Assembly (NCBI RefSeq): GCF_022835695.1
Contig: NZ_BQUV01000007.1
Coordinates: 372,001-436,000 of the forward strand
Length of the DNA stretch: 64,000 bases
Direction of reading: 5' to 3'
DNA from: Bradyrhizobium sp. Ce-3
GTDB taxonomy: Bacteria > Pseudomonadota > Alphaproteobacteria > Rhizobiales > Xanthobacteraceae
Within the stretch, counting starts at the first letter, position 1, and the number at the start of each line of letters is the position of its first letter. Below, piece after piece: positions 54,695 to 63,884 of this stretch. The position numbers and the translations under genes are program-made. Below the pieces are notes generated by a model, which was given only the letters and a program-made list of their open reading frames with translations, did no database searches and was not told where the DNA came from.

Positions 54695-55441
54695 CTACGC
54701 GACGCTTTCCAGATAGGCCTCTTCCGCGGCCTGGATCGCGTCGGGGGTTCCGACATGCATCCAGACGCCGTCGAGGCGCAGGCCGAACAGCCGCTCCTGC
54801 TCGTTGGCGCGATCGAACATCTTGGTCAGCGAGAACTCGCCGGCCGGCGCATCGGCGAACAGCGCCGGCGACATGATCGCGGCGCCGGCATAGACGAACG
54901 GCACCACCTGATGTTCGCGCCGCGTGCGCAGCGCGCCGTCCGGCAACATCGAATAATCGCCGCGGCCGGTATAGCCGATGCTCGAGGCGGTCGGCGCCAT
55001 CAGCAGCAGGATGTCCATCCGCGCCGGATCGAAGGTTTCCGCAAGCCGCGCCAGATTGGAGCGCACGCCGTCGATCCACATCGTGTCGGCGTTGAGATGG
55101 AAGAACGGCGCGTCGCCGAGCAGCGGCAGCGCCTTCACCACCGCGCCGCCGGTGCCGAGCACCTGGTCGCGTTCGTCGGAGATGATCACGCGCGGGCGGC
55201 TGCGGGTCTTGACGTGCTCGATGATCTGGTCGGGCAAATAGTGCACGTTGACGACGGCCTCAGTGACGCCGGCGCCGGCGAGCTTGTCGAGCACGTGGTC
55301 GAGCAGCGGCTGGCCGGCGACGCTGACCAGCGGCTTGGGCATCGTGTTGGTCAGCGGGCGCATGCGGACACCGAGGCCCGCAGCGAGCACCATGGCTTTA
55401 TGGGGAGTGACGGGCATCTTCCGGATATTCTCGGTCATCAT
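54695..55441 (-). CDS. murU: N-acetylmuramate alpha-1-phosphate uridylyltransferase MurU
   Basis: MurU converts MurNAc-1-phosphate to UDP-MurNAc in the peptidoglycan-recycling bypass described in Pseudomonas. The 248-residue nucleotidyltransferase has the signature AMVLAAGLGVRMRPLTNTMPKPLVSVAG (about 16-43), ISDERDQVLGTGGAVVKAL and FFHLNADTMWIDG. It shares the minus strand with a PilZ gene and the tsaE-amgK fusion, whose C-terminal half is AmgK, the kinase acting just before MurU. The start (MMTENIRKMPVTPHK) offers several Met codons. Confidence 0.92.
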   Translation of the reverse strand: MMTENIRKMPVTPHKAMVLAAGLGVRMRPLTNTMPKPLVSVAGQPLLDHVLDKLAGAGVTEAVVNVHYLPDQIIEHVKTRSRPRVIISDERDQVLGTGGAVVKALPLLGDAPFFHLNADTMWIDGVRSNLARLAETFDPARMDILLLMAPTASSIGYTGRGDYSMLPDGALRTRREHQVVPFVYAGAAIMSPALFADAPAGEFSLTKMFDRANEQERLFGLRLDGVWMHVGTPDAIQAAEEAYLESVA

Positions 55442-55548
55442 CTCTCATGCGCCGATCATATCACGGCGATTCGGCAAGCACATCAATCAGACGCCATAGT
55501 CATAGGACATGACGGCCGTAAGACGGCAATAATGGCGACAATGCCTGG

Positions 55549-55595
55549 AGCGTGATCTTGCCGGAAAACCGTCTCCACTTTTCCGGATCATGCTC
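55549..55595. repeat. GCATGATC-type palindromic repeat, copy 2 (short)
   Basis: GAGCGTGATCTTGCCGGAAAA and TTTTCCGGATCATGCTC form an inverted repeat around CCGTCTCCAC. It is a shortened copy of the elements at 12.3 and 60.1 kb and reaches the stop codon of the PilZ gene. Confidence 0.8.
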
Positions 55596-55915
55596 TAGAC
55601 GTCGGCAGCCTGCGCGCCGCGTCTGGCAGTTTTCTTCTTCTTGTCGCCTTGTTTGAGGAAGTTGACGCCGATCTGGTCGCCGTTGACCCATGCCAGCTCG
55701 CAGCGGCGATAGGCCAATCCTGTGGACGACAGCAGCAGAAAGAACTCCTTCAGGTTCAGGCCCTCGACCGAGCCCTCGACGGAGAGCTTGGCGCCCGTCT
55801 CAGACACGTCTTCCATGGTGCAGTCGCGCCGCCAGGTGCCGTCAATGCCCATCATGTGCGCGGCTATGCCGCGCTCAAACGTGACACGATCGCCCTTGCG
55901 TCGTTCCGTCCCCAT
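55595..55915 (-). CDS. PilZ domain protein
   Basis: The 106-residue protein is a single PilZ domain. ERRKGDRVTFERGI carries the RxxxR c-di-GMP-binding motif in the form RRKGDR at residues 5-10, DVSETGAKLSVEGSVEGLN the (D/N)xSxxG motif, and LAWVNGDQIGVNFL the final strand. It therefore likely binds c-di-GMP. It has a basic tail (QGDKKKKTARR). The gene is alone between murU and the tsaE-amgK fusion, and its target is unknown. The ATG MGTERRKGD is preceded by an open but non-conserved 23 codons. Confidence 0.88.
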   Translation of the reverse strand: MGTERRKGDRVTFERGIAAHMMGIDGTWRRDCTMEDVSETGAKLSVEGSVEGLNLKEFFLLLSSTGLAYRRCELAWVNGDQIGVNFLKQGDKKKKTARRGAQAADV

Positions 55916-56012
55916 CGTGTGGTCCCGCTCCTGATCAGGCCGTGCCCTCGATGAGGTGCGGCCCCGCAACTTTAGGAGACCCAAGGCTAATAAAGGGCTA
56001 ACAAGCCGTAAA

Positions 56013-57536
56013 CTACGGTACCGGGGGAGGGACGTTGGCCGTGTACCAGATGCGGAAGGTGGTCAGCGCAGGATGCGCCAGCGACCTTTCAAGGTAGGTC
56101 CAGATCCGCGGCTGGTGCTTGAGATAGTGCGGCTTGCCGTCGCGGCGGTTGAGCCGCGCGAAGGTGCCGAGCAGGCGGGTGTTGCGCTGCGCCGACATGA
56201 TCGCATAGAGCTCGGCGAAGCCGGCCGGATCGAAGCTGTCGTCGGTGGCGCGCCGCGCCTTGATGTAGCGGGTCAAGAGCGCCAGCTCGAGCTGCTCGGG
56301 CACGTCGATCCGCGCATCCTGCAGCAGCGACACCACGTCATAGGCCGCGGGGCCAAGCGTTGCGTCCTGGAAGTCGATGATGCCGACGCGCAGGATGCCG
56401 GTGCGCTCGGCCAGCCAGATGATGTTCGGCGAATGGAAGTCGCGGATCACCCAGGTCTGCGGCGCCGCGGCGGGCTTTTGCAGAAGGCCGCGCCACATCC
56501 CGAGGAAATCGGTGCGGAGCTCCTCGCTCGGCTGCACGCCGCGGTCGGGCAGGTACCATTCCAGCATCAGTCCGATCTCGATCAGCCAGGCGTCGATATC
56601 GAACACCGGGATGGCGTAGCTCTCGTCCGAGGTCAGCGGCAGCGTGTCGGGCAACGCCTCGCGATGCAGCGCCGCCAGCATGTCGACGGCGGCCTCGTAG
56701 CGCTCGGCGATCGGCTGCGGCGGATCGCCCTCGATCACGCCTTCGGCGCCGAGATCCTCGGTGATCAGGAAGCCCGATTCGAGATCGGTGTGGCGGATCG
56801 CCGGTGCGGAGAAGCCCTGCTTGCGCAGGCCGTTTCCGATCGCAACGAAAGGTCGGACATCCTCGGCGAGATGCACCGCGGCGCTGTAGGATCTGCCGTT
56901 GTAGATCGCCGGGCCGTCGGGTCGGCGCGGCGAGTTCATCAGGATGACGGTGCCGTCGTCGTTGCGCAGCCGCGCGTAGGAGCGCGTCGAGGCATCGCCC
57001 GGCATGCGCTCGCGCCGGGCGTTGAGGAAGCCCGCACGGTCGAGGAACTGGCGCAGCTCGTGGAGCCGCGCGACCTTCGCCGCGCCCTTGCCATGGCCGG
57101 TGATCTCGGCGGCGCGGGCGGCCGATCCGAGCGCCGGGCGGTGGCTGAACGCGATGTCGATGCGGTCGGCAGGCATCGCGCCGGGCGCGCGTTCCGGCCA
57201 CTCGATCAGCGCCACGATGTCGTCGGGCAGCGGCGACAGCCCGATCTCCTCGAGCTCGCTGGCGTCGTTGATGCGGTAGAGGTCGGCGTGAACCAGCGGA
57301 AACGACGGCAGCTCGTAGCTCTGCGCCAGCGTGAAGGTCGGGCTCGGCACTTCCAGCGTATCGTCGGTGGCGAGGTAGCGGATCAGCGCGCGGGCGGCCG
57401 CGGTCTTGCCGGCGCCGAGGTCGCCGGACAGCGTGATGACGTCGCCGGCGCCGATCAGCAGCGCAAGGTCGGCCATCAGCTCTGACGTCGCGGTTTCGTT
57501 CGCGAGCGCCACCGAGAATGTCGAGGTCGCCGTCAT
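56013..57536 (-). CDS. TsaE-AmgK fusion: t6A ATPase plus MurNAc/GlcNAc kinase
   Basis: Residues 1-150 are TsaE, the ATPase of the tRNA N6-threonylcarbamoyladenosine complex: Walker A GDLGAGKTAAAR (38-49), PSPTFTLAQSY and HADLYRINDASELEEIG. Residues 165-507 are an aminoglycoside phosphotransferase-type kinase (AmgK): MPGDASTRSYARL, FLITEDLGAEGVI, WVIRDFHSPNIIWL (catalytic Asp/Asn) and IIDFQDATLGPAAYD. AmgK phosphorylates MurNAc and GlcNAc at the anomeric carbon. The fused form is common in Rhizobiales. It overlaps divL by four bases (ATGA). Confidence 0.94.
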   Translation of the reverse strand: MTATSTFSVALANETATSELMADLALLIGAGDVITLSGDLGAGKTAAARALIRYLATDDTLEVPSPTFTLAQSYELPSFPLVHADLYRINDASELEEIGLSPLPDDIVALIEWPERAPGAMPADRIDIAFSHRPALGSAARAAEITGHGKGAAKVARLHELRQFLDRAGFLNARRERMPGDASTRSYARLRNDDGTVILMNSPRRPDGPAIYNGRSYSAAVHLAEDVRPFVAIGNGLRKQGFSAPAIRHTDLESGFLITEDLGAEGVIEGDPPQPIAERYEAAVDMLAALHREALPDTLPLTSDESYAIPVFDIDAWLIEIGLMLEWYLPDRGVQPSEELRTDFLGMWRGLLQKPAAAPQTWVIRDFHSPNIIWLAERTGILRVGIIDFQDATLGPAAYDVVSLLQDARIDVPEQLELALLTRYIKARRATDDSFDPAGFAELYAIMSAQRNTRLLGTFARLNRRDGKPHYLKHQPRIWTYLERSLAHPALTTFRIWYTANVPPPVP

Positions 57537-60043
57537 TCCGCAGCGTTGCGATGTGCGGTCTGGTCGATCGGGAAGTCGCAGGTCACGGTCGTGCCGCGGC
57601 CTACGGTCGAATCGACCCGCACCCGTCCGCCATGCAGTTCGACAAAGGAGCGGACCAGCGACAGGCCGAGCCCGGCGCCGCGATGCCGCGAGCCGTGGGA
57701 GTGGCTCTCGAACCAGTTGAACACCTTGTCGCGCATCTCGGCCGGAATGCCGGGCCCGGCGTCGGTCACCGCAAACACCACGCTGTGCTCGGTGCGGTGG
57801 GCGCTGATCGTGACGGTGGCATCATGCGGCGAGAAGCCGACGGCGTTGGCGAGCAGATTGTACAGCACCTGCACCACGCGCCGCTCGTCGCCGACGAAGG
57901 CGCCGATGTTGGGTTCGATGTCGACCTTCAGCGTGATGCGGTCGGTCGCGAGGCGATCCTGGATGCCTTCGGCGGCGGCCTCGATCGCCTGGCCGATATT
58001 GACCGGGCCGAGCTCGAGCTTCATCGCGCCGGCGTCGATAGTAGCGAGATCGAGGATGTTGTTGGTCAGCGCCAGCAGCGCATTGGTCGATTTGGTGACG
58101 TAGTCGAGATATTCGGCCTGCTTCGGCGTCAGCGGCCCGGTCGAGGGATCGCTGAGGAAATGCGCGAAGCCGATGATGGTGGTGAGCGGCGCGCGCAGCT
58201 CGTAGGAGACGTGGTGGACGAAATCCACCTTCATCTGGTCGGCGGCTTCCAGCGCCTCGTTGCGCTCGCGCAGCGCCCGCTCGACATTCTCGGTGTCGGT
58301 GATGTCCTGGAAGGCGAGCAGGGTCTTGCCGTCGGGCAGCGGGACGGTCATGCAATTCAGCACGCTGCCATCCTTGCGCTCCAGCTTGAGCGCGACCTGG
58401 GCGCGGTTCTCGATCGCGGTGATCTGCTCGCGCAGCGTCCGCCAGGTCAGGGCGTCGTCGAAGAGCGGCCGGCACAAAGCTTCCACCGCCTCGATATGCG
58501 GCTCGCCCTGCAGCGCATCGGCCGGCAGCTTCCACATCTTGGCGAATGGCGGGTTGAACAGTTCGGCGCGGCCATTGCTGCCGAACACCGCGACCGCCTC
58601 GCCGAGATTGTCGAGGGTCTCGCGCTGTACCCGGGTCAGGCGGTCGTAGCGGCGCGCGAGGTCGAGGCTCTCGGTGACATTGTCGAACAGATAGGTGACG
58701 CCGCCCTCGAGGTTCGGCGTGGTGACGACGCTAATGGCCCGGCCGTCGGGCAGGAACCAGGTGTAGGTCTCGGATTCGACCGCGCGATAGGCCTCGTGCA
58801 GCTTGGCCTTCCAGGCGCGGAAGTCCGGCTGCTCGGGCAGCTTGCGGTTGGCGCGCAGGCGATCGAGCACGCTGGAATCGTCGGGGTTGCTGTCAAGGAA
58901 GGCCTGGTCGAGCCCCCACAGCCGCCGGTAGGATTCGTTGTAGAAGGTGAGCCGCCGGTCGGTATCGAACACCGCGACGCCCGACGACAATTGGTCGAGG
59001 GTGCGCCGGTGCGCCTCGACCATCCGCGCGATCGCCGCACGCAAGGCCGCCGCTTCGCTGGCGTCGATCGCGATCCCGGCGCTGCCGCCGGAGAGCTTCA
59101 GCGCCTGCACGTCGTAGATCCGCCGCTCGCCGCTGACCACGATCGGCAGCCGCGCGGTGTAATTGGCATTGTCGTTCAGCGCGCGGGTCAGTTCGCTACG
59201 CTGGTCGCTTTCGAGCAGTTCGAGATTGCGCTGCAACGCGTCCGACACGCTCTTGCCCTCGGTGGCGCGGACATAGGCCGCGTTGGCATAGCGCAGATTG
59301 CCCTCGAGGCTCTTGGCCCAGATCGGCCATGGCGCGGCGGCGGCGAAATCGCGCAGCAGCTCGGTCTCCTCCTGCAGCGTCTTGTAGCGCAGGTTCGACT
59401 CCGCAAGCTCGCGGCGCAGCCCGCCCAGCTCGCGGATCCGGACGATGGCCTGGCCGCCGATCGCGCGGCCCATCGCCTCGATGGCGCGGCCGGCCGAGGT
59501 CGAGAGGTTGAGCAGGAACGCCTCGCCCTTCTCGCGCAGCGCGTCGACGGCGTGGTCCATCTGCAGCGCCGGCTCGGGCGGCAGCCAGGTTCCGAAGGCG
59601 AGGACGCGCTGCGGAGAGCCTTCCTGCGACATCACCAGCGAGGTATCGCCCGAGATCTGCGGCCGGTTGTCGCCCGCAGCCCAGGAGATCAGGACCTGCG
59701 GTTCGACGAACAGCAGCGCGCGCAGCCGGTCCGATTGCGACTGCAGGTCGGATATCTCGGACTGCAGCTGCTCCTCGTTCCGCGTTGCGCGCAGGCGGGT
59801 GCGCATCAGCAGGATCGCGGCGACGACGGAGAAGCCGACCAGCGCGAACGACGTCGCGAGAACCGCGACCTCCTGGTGATTGAAGCCGAAATGGTCCGAC
59901 ATCGCCTGCACCACCAGGCTCTCGGCGGCAAACGAGGTGCGGGCCGGCAGCAATGCGGTGATGGCGAGCCCAAGCATGCCGTCGCGCGCCAGTGAGGTGC
60001 ATGACAGCAGGGTTCGACGCATTGCCGCGACTACGCCCGACAT
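57533..60043 (-). CDS. divL: DivL-like PAS-domain histidine kinase (Tyr in place of the acceptor His)
   Basis: The 836-residue inner-membrane protein has an N-terminal signal/anchor region, one membrane helix near residue 60 (VLATSFALVGFSVVAAILLM), several PAS domains (roughly 240-580, with SSGVAVFDTDRRLTFYNESYRRLWGL and LGEAVAVFGSNGRAELFNPPF), a HisKA dimerisation helix and a HATPase domain (NLLANAVGFSP, VTDAGPGIP, GAGLGLSLVRSFVELHGG). In the H-box FVHHVSYELRAPLTT the phospho-accepting His of SHELR is Y614, as in Caulobacter DivL. DivL binds DivK and modulates CckA. Gene order with tsaE supports the call. TTG at 60064 and ATG at 60022 are other starts. Confidence 0.9.
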   Translation of the reverse strand: MSGVVAAMRRTLLSCTSLARDGMLGLAITALLPARTSFAAESLVVQAMSDHFGFNHQEVAVLATSFALVGFSVVAAILLMRTRLRATRNEEQLQSEISDLQSQSDRLRALLFVEPQVLISWAAGDNRPQISGDTSLVMSQEGSPQRVLAFGTWLPPEPALQMDHAVDALREKGEAFLLNLSTSAGRAIEAMGRAIGGQAIVRIRELGGLRRELAESNLRYKTLQEETELLRDFAAAAPWPIWAKSLEGNLRYANAAYVRATEGKSVSDALQRNLELLESDQRSELTRALNDNANYTARLPIVVSGERRIYDVQALKLSGGSAGIAIDASEAAALRAAIARMVEAHRRTLDQLSSGVAVFDTDRRLTFYNESYRRLWGLDQAFLDSNPDDSSVLDRLRANRKLPEQPDFRAWKAKLHEAYRAVESETYTWFLPDGRAISVVTTPNLEGGVTYLFDNVTESLDLARRYDRLTRVQRETLDNLGEAVAVFGSNGRAELFNPPFAKMWKLPADALQGEPHIEAVEALCRPLFDDALTWRTLREQITAIENRAQVALKLERKDGSVLNCMTVPLPDGKTLLAFQDITDTENVERALRERNEALEAADQMKVDFVHHVSYELRAPLTTIIGFAHFLSDPSTGPLTPKQAEYLDYVTKSTNALLALTNNILDLATIDAGAMKLELGPVNIGQAIEAAAEGIQDRLATDRITLKVDIEPNIGAFVGDERRVVQVLYNLLANAVGFSPHDATVTISAHRTEHSVVFAVTDAGPGIPAEMRDKVFNWFESHSHGSRHRGAGLGLSLVRSFVELHGGRVRVDSTVGRGTTVTCDFPIDQTAHRNAAE

Positions 60044-60364
60044 ATGTTGCCCCAGAACGCACAAACCTTAAGGCATGATCCGGAAAACAGGAGACCGGTG
60101 TTCCCCCACGGCAAACATACGACGTTTGTCCGGCGATCATGCCCAAGCAGGACCCGACAGCCCGACGAAGACCCCCCGTCGCGCTCGAATCAAACCAGAA
60201 TAGTCCCAACGGGACTCGGCGAGTAAGAGTCCAGACCGTGAACGCAGAATCCGCTGTGAAAAAATGCGGCGGCTGATGTGGATTTTACGCGAATTGACTC
60301 CGTATTCGTGCGGAGAGCTCGCGCCAAGCGTGACCTCACGGAGGCGTCCCGCACACTTCGCGCG
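60044..60364. other. dut-divL spacer with repeat
   Basis: This 321-bp gap contains the third GCATGATC-type repeat, at its divL-proximal end, and a hairpin CTCCG-TATTCGTG-CGGAG near 60298-60315. A TAAAAT sequence on the minus strand (around 60285) may be a -10 for divL, with no good -35. I see no gene here. Confidence 0.45.
60072..60143. repeat. GCATGATC-type palindromic repeat, copy 3
   Basis: GGCATGATC and GATCATGCC are perfect inverted ends; inside, CCGGAAAACAGGAGACCGGTG and AAACATACGACGTTTGTCC match the arrangement of copy 1. It lies just upstream of divL and may carry part of its promoter. Confidence 0.82.
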
Positions 60365-60823
60365 CTAGCGTCCGGTCGAGCCGAAGCCGCCGCTGCCGCG
60401 ATCGGTCGGCGACAGCACGTCGACCGGAACCAGCTCGGCCCTTGTGACCGGTGCGATCACCAGCTGCGCGATGCGCTCGCCGCGCCGGATCGAGAACACC
60501 TCATGGCCGTGATTGATCAGCAGCACGTTGATCTCGCCGCGATAGTCGGCGTCGATCGTGCCGGGCGAATTCAGCACCGTGACGCCGTATTTGGCGGCGA
60601 GGCCGGAACGCGGCCGTACCTGCGCCTCGTAGCCCGGCGGCAGCGCGATCGTCAGTCCGGTCGGAACCATCTCGTAGCGGCCCGGCAGCAGCAGCAGCGG
60701 CGCCGACCGCGGCACCGCGGCCAACAGGTCGAGCCCGGCGGCGTCAGCGGTCTGGTAGATCGGCAGCAACAGATCGGCGCCATGCGGCAATTGGTGGACT
60801 TCAACCTTGATGGTGGCACTCAC
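60365..60823 (-). CDS. dut: dUTP diphosphatase
   Basis: Dut hydrolyses dUTP to dUMP, keeping uracil out of DNA and supplying thymidylate synthesis. The 152-residue trimeric enzyme has all five motifs: DAAGLDLLA (I), PRSGLAAK (II), [22 protein letters not shown] (III), [11 protein letters not shown] (IV) and [11 protein letters not shown] (V). It overlaps coaBC by four bases; the coaBC-dut pairing is widespread. Confidence 0.98.
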   Translation of the reverse strand: MSATIKVEVHQLPHGADLLLPIYQTADAAGLDLLAAVPRSAPLLLLPGRYEMVPTGLTIALPPGYEAQVRPRSGLAAKYGVTVLNSPGTIDADYRGEINVLLINHGHEVFSIRRGERIAQLVIAPVTRAELVPVDVLSPTDRGSGGFGSTGR

Positions 60824-62244
60824 GATGCGGTTCCTACGGCTCTTGCGATCCGCGACACCAGCGCGGTCGCGACTTCTTCCTTGGTCATGACCGGCCAGGA
60901 GTCGACGGTGACCTCCTTGCCCTCGCGCGACAGCAGGTGAACGGTGTTGCGGTCGCCGCCCATCACGCCGGTTGCCGGCGAGACGTCGTTGGCGACGATC
61001 CAGTCGCAGCCCTTGCGCGCGAACTTGGCCTTGGCGTTCTCGATCAGATGCTCGGTCTCGGCGGCGAAGCCGATCACCAGCGGCGGCCGCTTCTCCTTCA
61101 GCTTGGAGATGGTCGCGAGGATGTCGGGGTTCTCGACCAGCTGCAGCGGCGGCATGCCGGCTGCGGTCTTCTTCAGCTTCTGGCTGCCTTCGCTGGCAAC
61201 CCGCCAGTCGGCGACCGCAGCCGCGAAGATAGCGACATCGACCGGCAGCGCGGCCTCGACCCGGTGCAGCATGTCGCGCGCGGATTCCACGCGCATCACG
61301 GAGATGCCCTGGGGGTCGCCGAGCTCGACCGGGCCGGTGACAAGCACCACCTCCGCGCCGGCGGCGCGCGCGGCCGCCGCGATGGCAAAGCCCTGTTTGC
61401 CGGACGAGCGGTTGGCGATGTAGCGCACCGGATCGATCGCCTCATGGGTCGGACCGGCGGTGATCAGCATCCGCTTGCCGGCGAGCGGGCGCGGCTGCGG
61501 CGGCCGCAGCATGCGGTCGGCGGCGGCGGCGATTTCGACAGGCTCGGCCATCCGCCCGACCCCGGCTTCGCCGGCTTCCGCCATCTCGCCGGCATTGGGG
61601 CCGACGGTGTGGACGCCGTCGCGGCGCAGTTGCAGCACGTTGCGGCGGGTGGCCGGGTTGTTCCACATCAGCGGGTTCATCGCCGGCGCCAGCAGGATCG
61701 GCCGGTTGGCTGCAAGCAGCGTGGCGGTCGCGAGATCGTCGGCATGGCCCTGCGCCATCTTGGCCATCAGGTCGGCGGTCGCCGGCGCCACCACGATCAG
61801 GTCGCAGTCCCGCGCCAGGCGGATATGGCCGGCATCGAATTCGCTCTCGGCGTCGAACAGGTCGGTGTAGACGCGCTCATGCGACAGCGCGCTGGCGGCC
61901 AGCGGGGTGACGAATTGCTGGGCTGCCTTGGTCAGCACGCAACGGACCTGGATGTGCCGCTCCTTGAGCCGCCGGATCAAGTCCAGCGCCTTGTAGGCCG
62001 CGATCCCGCCACCGATGATCAGGGTCACCCTGGGCTCGCCGGCCGCGCTGGCGGCCCGTGGCGCAGGGGCTGCAACCGTCAGGGAACCCGCGCCGGGCGT
62101 CTCGGCGGGCGCCGTACCGCCGTCTGCGAGCTCGCGGAGGATGACCCGGACCTCCTCCTCGACCGAGCGTCCGTTCCTGGCGGAGCGCAGCCGCAGATAG
62201 GCCTTCAGCGTGTCGTCGAGTTTGCGGATGGTCAGGCTGGCCAT
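60820..62244 (-). CDS. coaBC: CoaBC bifunctional enzyme with N-terminal ribbon-helix-helix domain
   Basis: CoaBC makes 4'-phosphopantetheine from phosphopantothenate and cysteine, using a CTP-dependent ligase (CoaB) and an FMN decarboxylase (CoaC). CoaC (about 70-245) shows [20 protein letters not shown] and [17 protein letters not shown]; CoaB (from about 250) shows [26 protein letters not shown] and [15 protein letters not shown]. Residues 1-42 ([20 protein letters not shown], then [20 protein letters not shown]) are not part of CoaBC: they match FitA/VapB-type ribbon-helix-helix antitoxins. At 474 residues it is about 70 longer than typical CoaBC. A palindrome overlaps its likely promoter. 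Confidence 0.95.
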   Translation of the reverse strand: MASLTIRKLDDTLKAYLRLRSARNGRSVEEEVRVILRELADGGTAPAETPGAGSLTVAAPAPRAASAAGEPRVTLIIGGGIAAYKALDLIRRLKERHIQVRCVLTKAAQQFVTPLAASALSHERVYTDLFDAESEFDAGHIRLARDCDLIVVAPATADLMAKMAQGHADDLATATLLAANRPILLAPAMNPLMWNNPATRRNVLQLRRDGVHTVGPNAGEMAEAGEAGVGRMAEPVEIAAAADRMLRPPQPRPLAGKRMLITAGPTHEAIDPVRYIANRSSGKQGFAIAAAARAAGAEVVLVTGPVELGDPQGISVMRVESARDMLHRVEAALPVDVAIFAAAVADWRVASEGSQKLKKTAAGMPPLQLVENPDILATISKLKEKRPPLVIGFAAETEHLIENAKAKFARKGCDWIVANDVSPATGVMGGDRNTVHLLSREGKEVTVDSWPVMTKEEVATALVSRIARAVGTAS

Positions 62245-62273
62245 GGCGGGGCCTCAGGCGTGCTCAACAAATT

Positions 62274-62309
62274 TGATAGCGATGCTATCACACAGTGCAT
62301 GCATTGCAA
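62274..62309 (-). promoter_or_regulatory. coaBC promoter with overlapping palindromic operator
   Basis: Minus strand: TTGCAA (-35), 16 bases, TAGCAT (-10). The palindrome TGATAGC-ATC-GCTATCA (62274-62290; seven-base perfect arms) covers the -10, 30 bp before the coaBC ATG. Its size suits a ribbon-helix-helix dimer pair, such as the domain fused to CoaBC itself. Confidence 0.6.
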
Positions 62310-63884
62310 TCAGTGCGCCCGGATGGCGAAAAAGATCGCGATCGAGGCGATCGCGATGACCCAGAGACCGACGGTCTGCACCCGTGCCTTGCGGGCCTCG
62401 GCGCGGGCCATTTCGTCGATCGAGTCCGACGACAGCATGTGGCCCTCCCGCGTCATGCTCTCGAGCTGCTCGAGCACCGTCACCGCGCGGTTGGCGATCG
62501 ACGGCAGGTTGGCGAGGATGCGGCTGAGCTCGCCCACACCCGATATCGCGCCCTGGATGCGGCCGGCCGGGCCGAGATTGTGCGTGATCCATTCGCGCAC
62601 CACGGGGTCCGCGATCTTCCAGATGTCGAGCTTGGGGTCGAAGCCGCGCGCCACGCCCTCGACCACCACCATGGTCTTCTGCAGCAGGATCAGCTCGGGG
62701 CGGGTCTGCATGTCGAACAGGCCGGTGACCTCGAGCAGAAGCGTCAACAGCTTCGCCATCGAGATTTCCTCGGCGGTGCGGTTGTGGATCGGCTCGCCGA
62801 TGGCGCGGATCGCCTGCGCGAAATTCTCCACCGAATGGTGGCCCGGCACGTAGCCGGCCTCGAAATGCACCTCGGCGACGCGGCGATAGTCGCGGGTGAT
62901 GAAGCCGAGCAGGATCTCGGCCAGGAAGCGCCGCTCCTTCAGTCCGAGCCGTCCCATGATGCCGAAATCCACCGCGACGAGCCGGCCCTGCTCGTCGAGG
63001 AACAGATTGCCCGGATGCATGTCGGCATGGAAGAAGCCGTCGCGCAGCGCGTGGCGCAGGAAGCTCTGGATCACCTTGCGGCCGAGATCCGGCAGGTCGA
63101 CGTTGGCCTGCGCGAGGCGCGCGTGATCGTTCAGCGCGATGCCGTCGATCCACTCCATCGTCAGCACGCTGTGGGCGGTGCGATCCCAATCCACCGTCGG
63201 CACGCGGAAGTCCGGATCGTCGCGGGTGTTCTCGGCCATCTCGGATAGCGCGGCCGCTTCCAGCCGCAGGTCCATCTCCATCGCGACCGAACGCGACATC
63301 GTGTTGATGACCTCGATCAGCCGCAGCCGCCGCGCCTCGGCGGAATGCGTTTCCGCGTTGTGCGCGACGAAGAAGAAGTCGCTGAGGTCGCGGCGGAAGC
63401 GCGCGGCGACGTTGGGCCGGAGCACCTTGACCGCAACCTGCTGCCGCACGCCGTCGCGCTCGACCTCGGCGCGATGCACCTGCGCGATCGAGGCCGCGGC
63501 GACCGCCGGACCGAGATGCACGAAGGCCTGCGCCAGCGGCCGTTCCAGCGATTGCGTGATGACGGCTTCGGCCTCCTCCTGCGCGAACGGCGGCAGCCGG
63601 TCCTGCAGACTCTCGAGATCGCGCGCCATCGACACGCCGACCACATCGGGCCGGGTGGCGAGGAATTGCCCGAGCTTGAGATAGGCGGGACCGAGCCGGG
63701 TCAGTGCGCGCGACAGCCGCGGACCGGACTTGGCGGTACGCCGCTCCACCAGCTGTGCCAGCTTCAGCGCCAGCTGCCCGGGCGGCGGCACCAGCGCGGG
63801 ATCGACGACGCCGAACACGCCCTCGCGCGCAAACACGAAACCGGCGCGGGCAAGGCGCGCGATGTGGGTCAGTGCAGAGATCAC
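62310..63884 (-). CDS. ubiB: Ubiquinone biosynthesis kinase-like protein UbiB
   Basis: UbiB is an atypical ADCK/Coq8-type ATPase needed for ubiquinone synthesis in the inner membrane. The 524-residue protein has the family KxGQ motif in [31 protein letters not shown] (Ala-rich loop), [39 protein letters not shown] (catalytic and DFG-like) and a C-terminal membrane segment ([19 protein letters not shown]). I used the GTG that overlaps the ubiE stop (GTGA) and begins [18 protein letters not shown]; an ATG 17 codons upstream lies inside ubiE. Confidence 0.96.
   Translation of the reverse strand: MISALTHIARLARAGFVFAREGVFGVVDPALVPPPGQLALKLAQLVERRTAKSGPRLSRALTRLGPAYLKLGQFLATRPDVVGVSMARDLESLQDRLPPFAQEEAEAVITQSLERPLAQAFVHLGPAVAAASIAQVHRAEVERDGVRQQVAVKVLRPNVAARFRRDLSDFFFVAHNAETHSAEARRLRLIEVINTMSRSVAMEMDLRLEAAALSEMAENTRDDPDFRVPTVDWDRTAHSVLTMEWIDGIALNDHARLAQANVDLPDLGRKVIQSFLRHALRDGFFHADMHPGNLFLDEQGRLVAVDFGIMGRLGLKERRFLAEILLGFITRDYRRVAEVHFEAGYVPGHHSVENFAQAIRAIGEPIHNRTAEEISMAKLLTLLLEVTGLFDMQTRPELILLQKTMVVVEGVARGFDPKLDIWKIADPVVREWITHNLGPAGRIQGAISGVGELSRILANLPSIANRAVTVLEQLESMTREGHMLSSDSIDEMARAEARKARVQTVGLWVIAIASIAIFFAIRAH

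Noticed and set aside
57518-62853. 825- and 638-codon plus-strand frames opposite divL and coaBC
   Set aside because: They are antisense shadows without ribosome-binding sites or recognisable domains.
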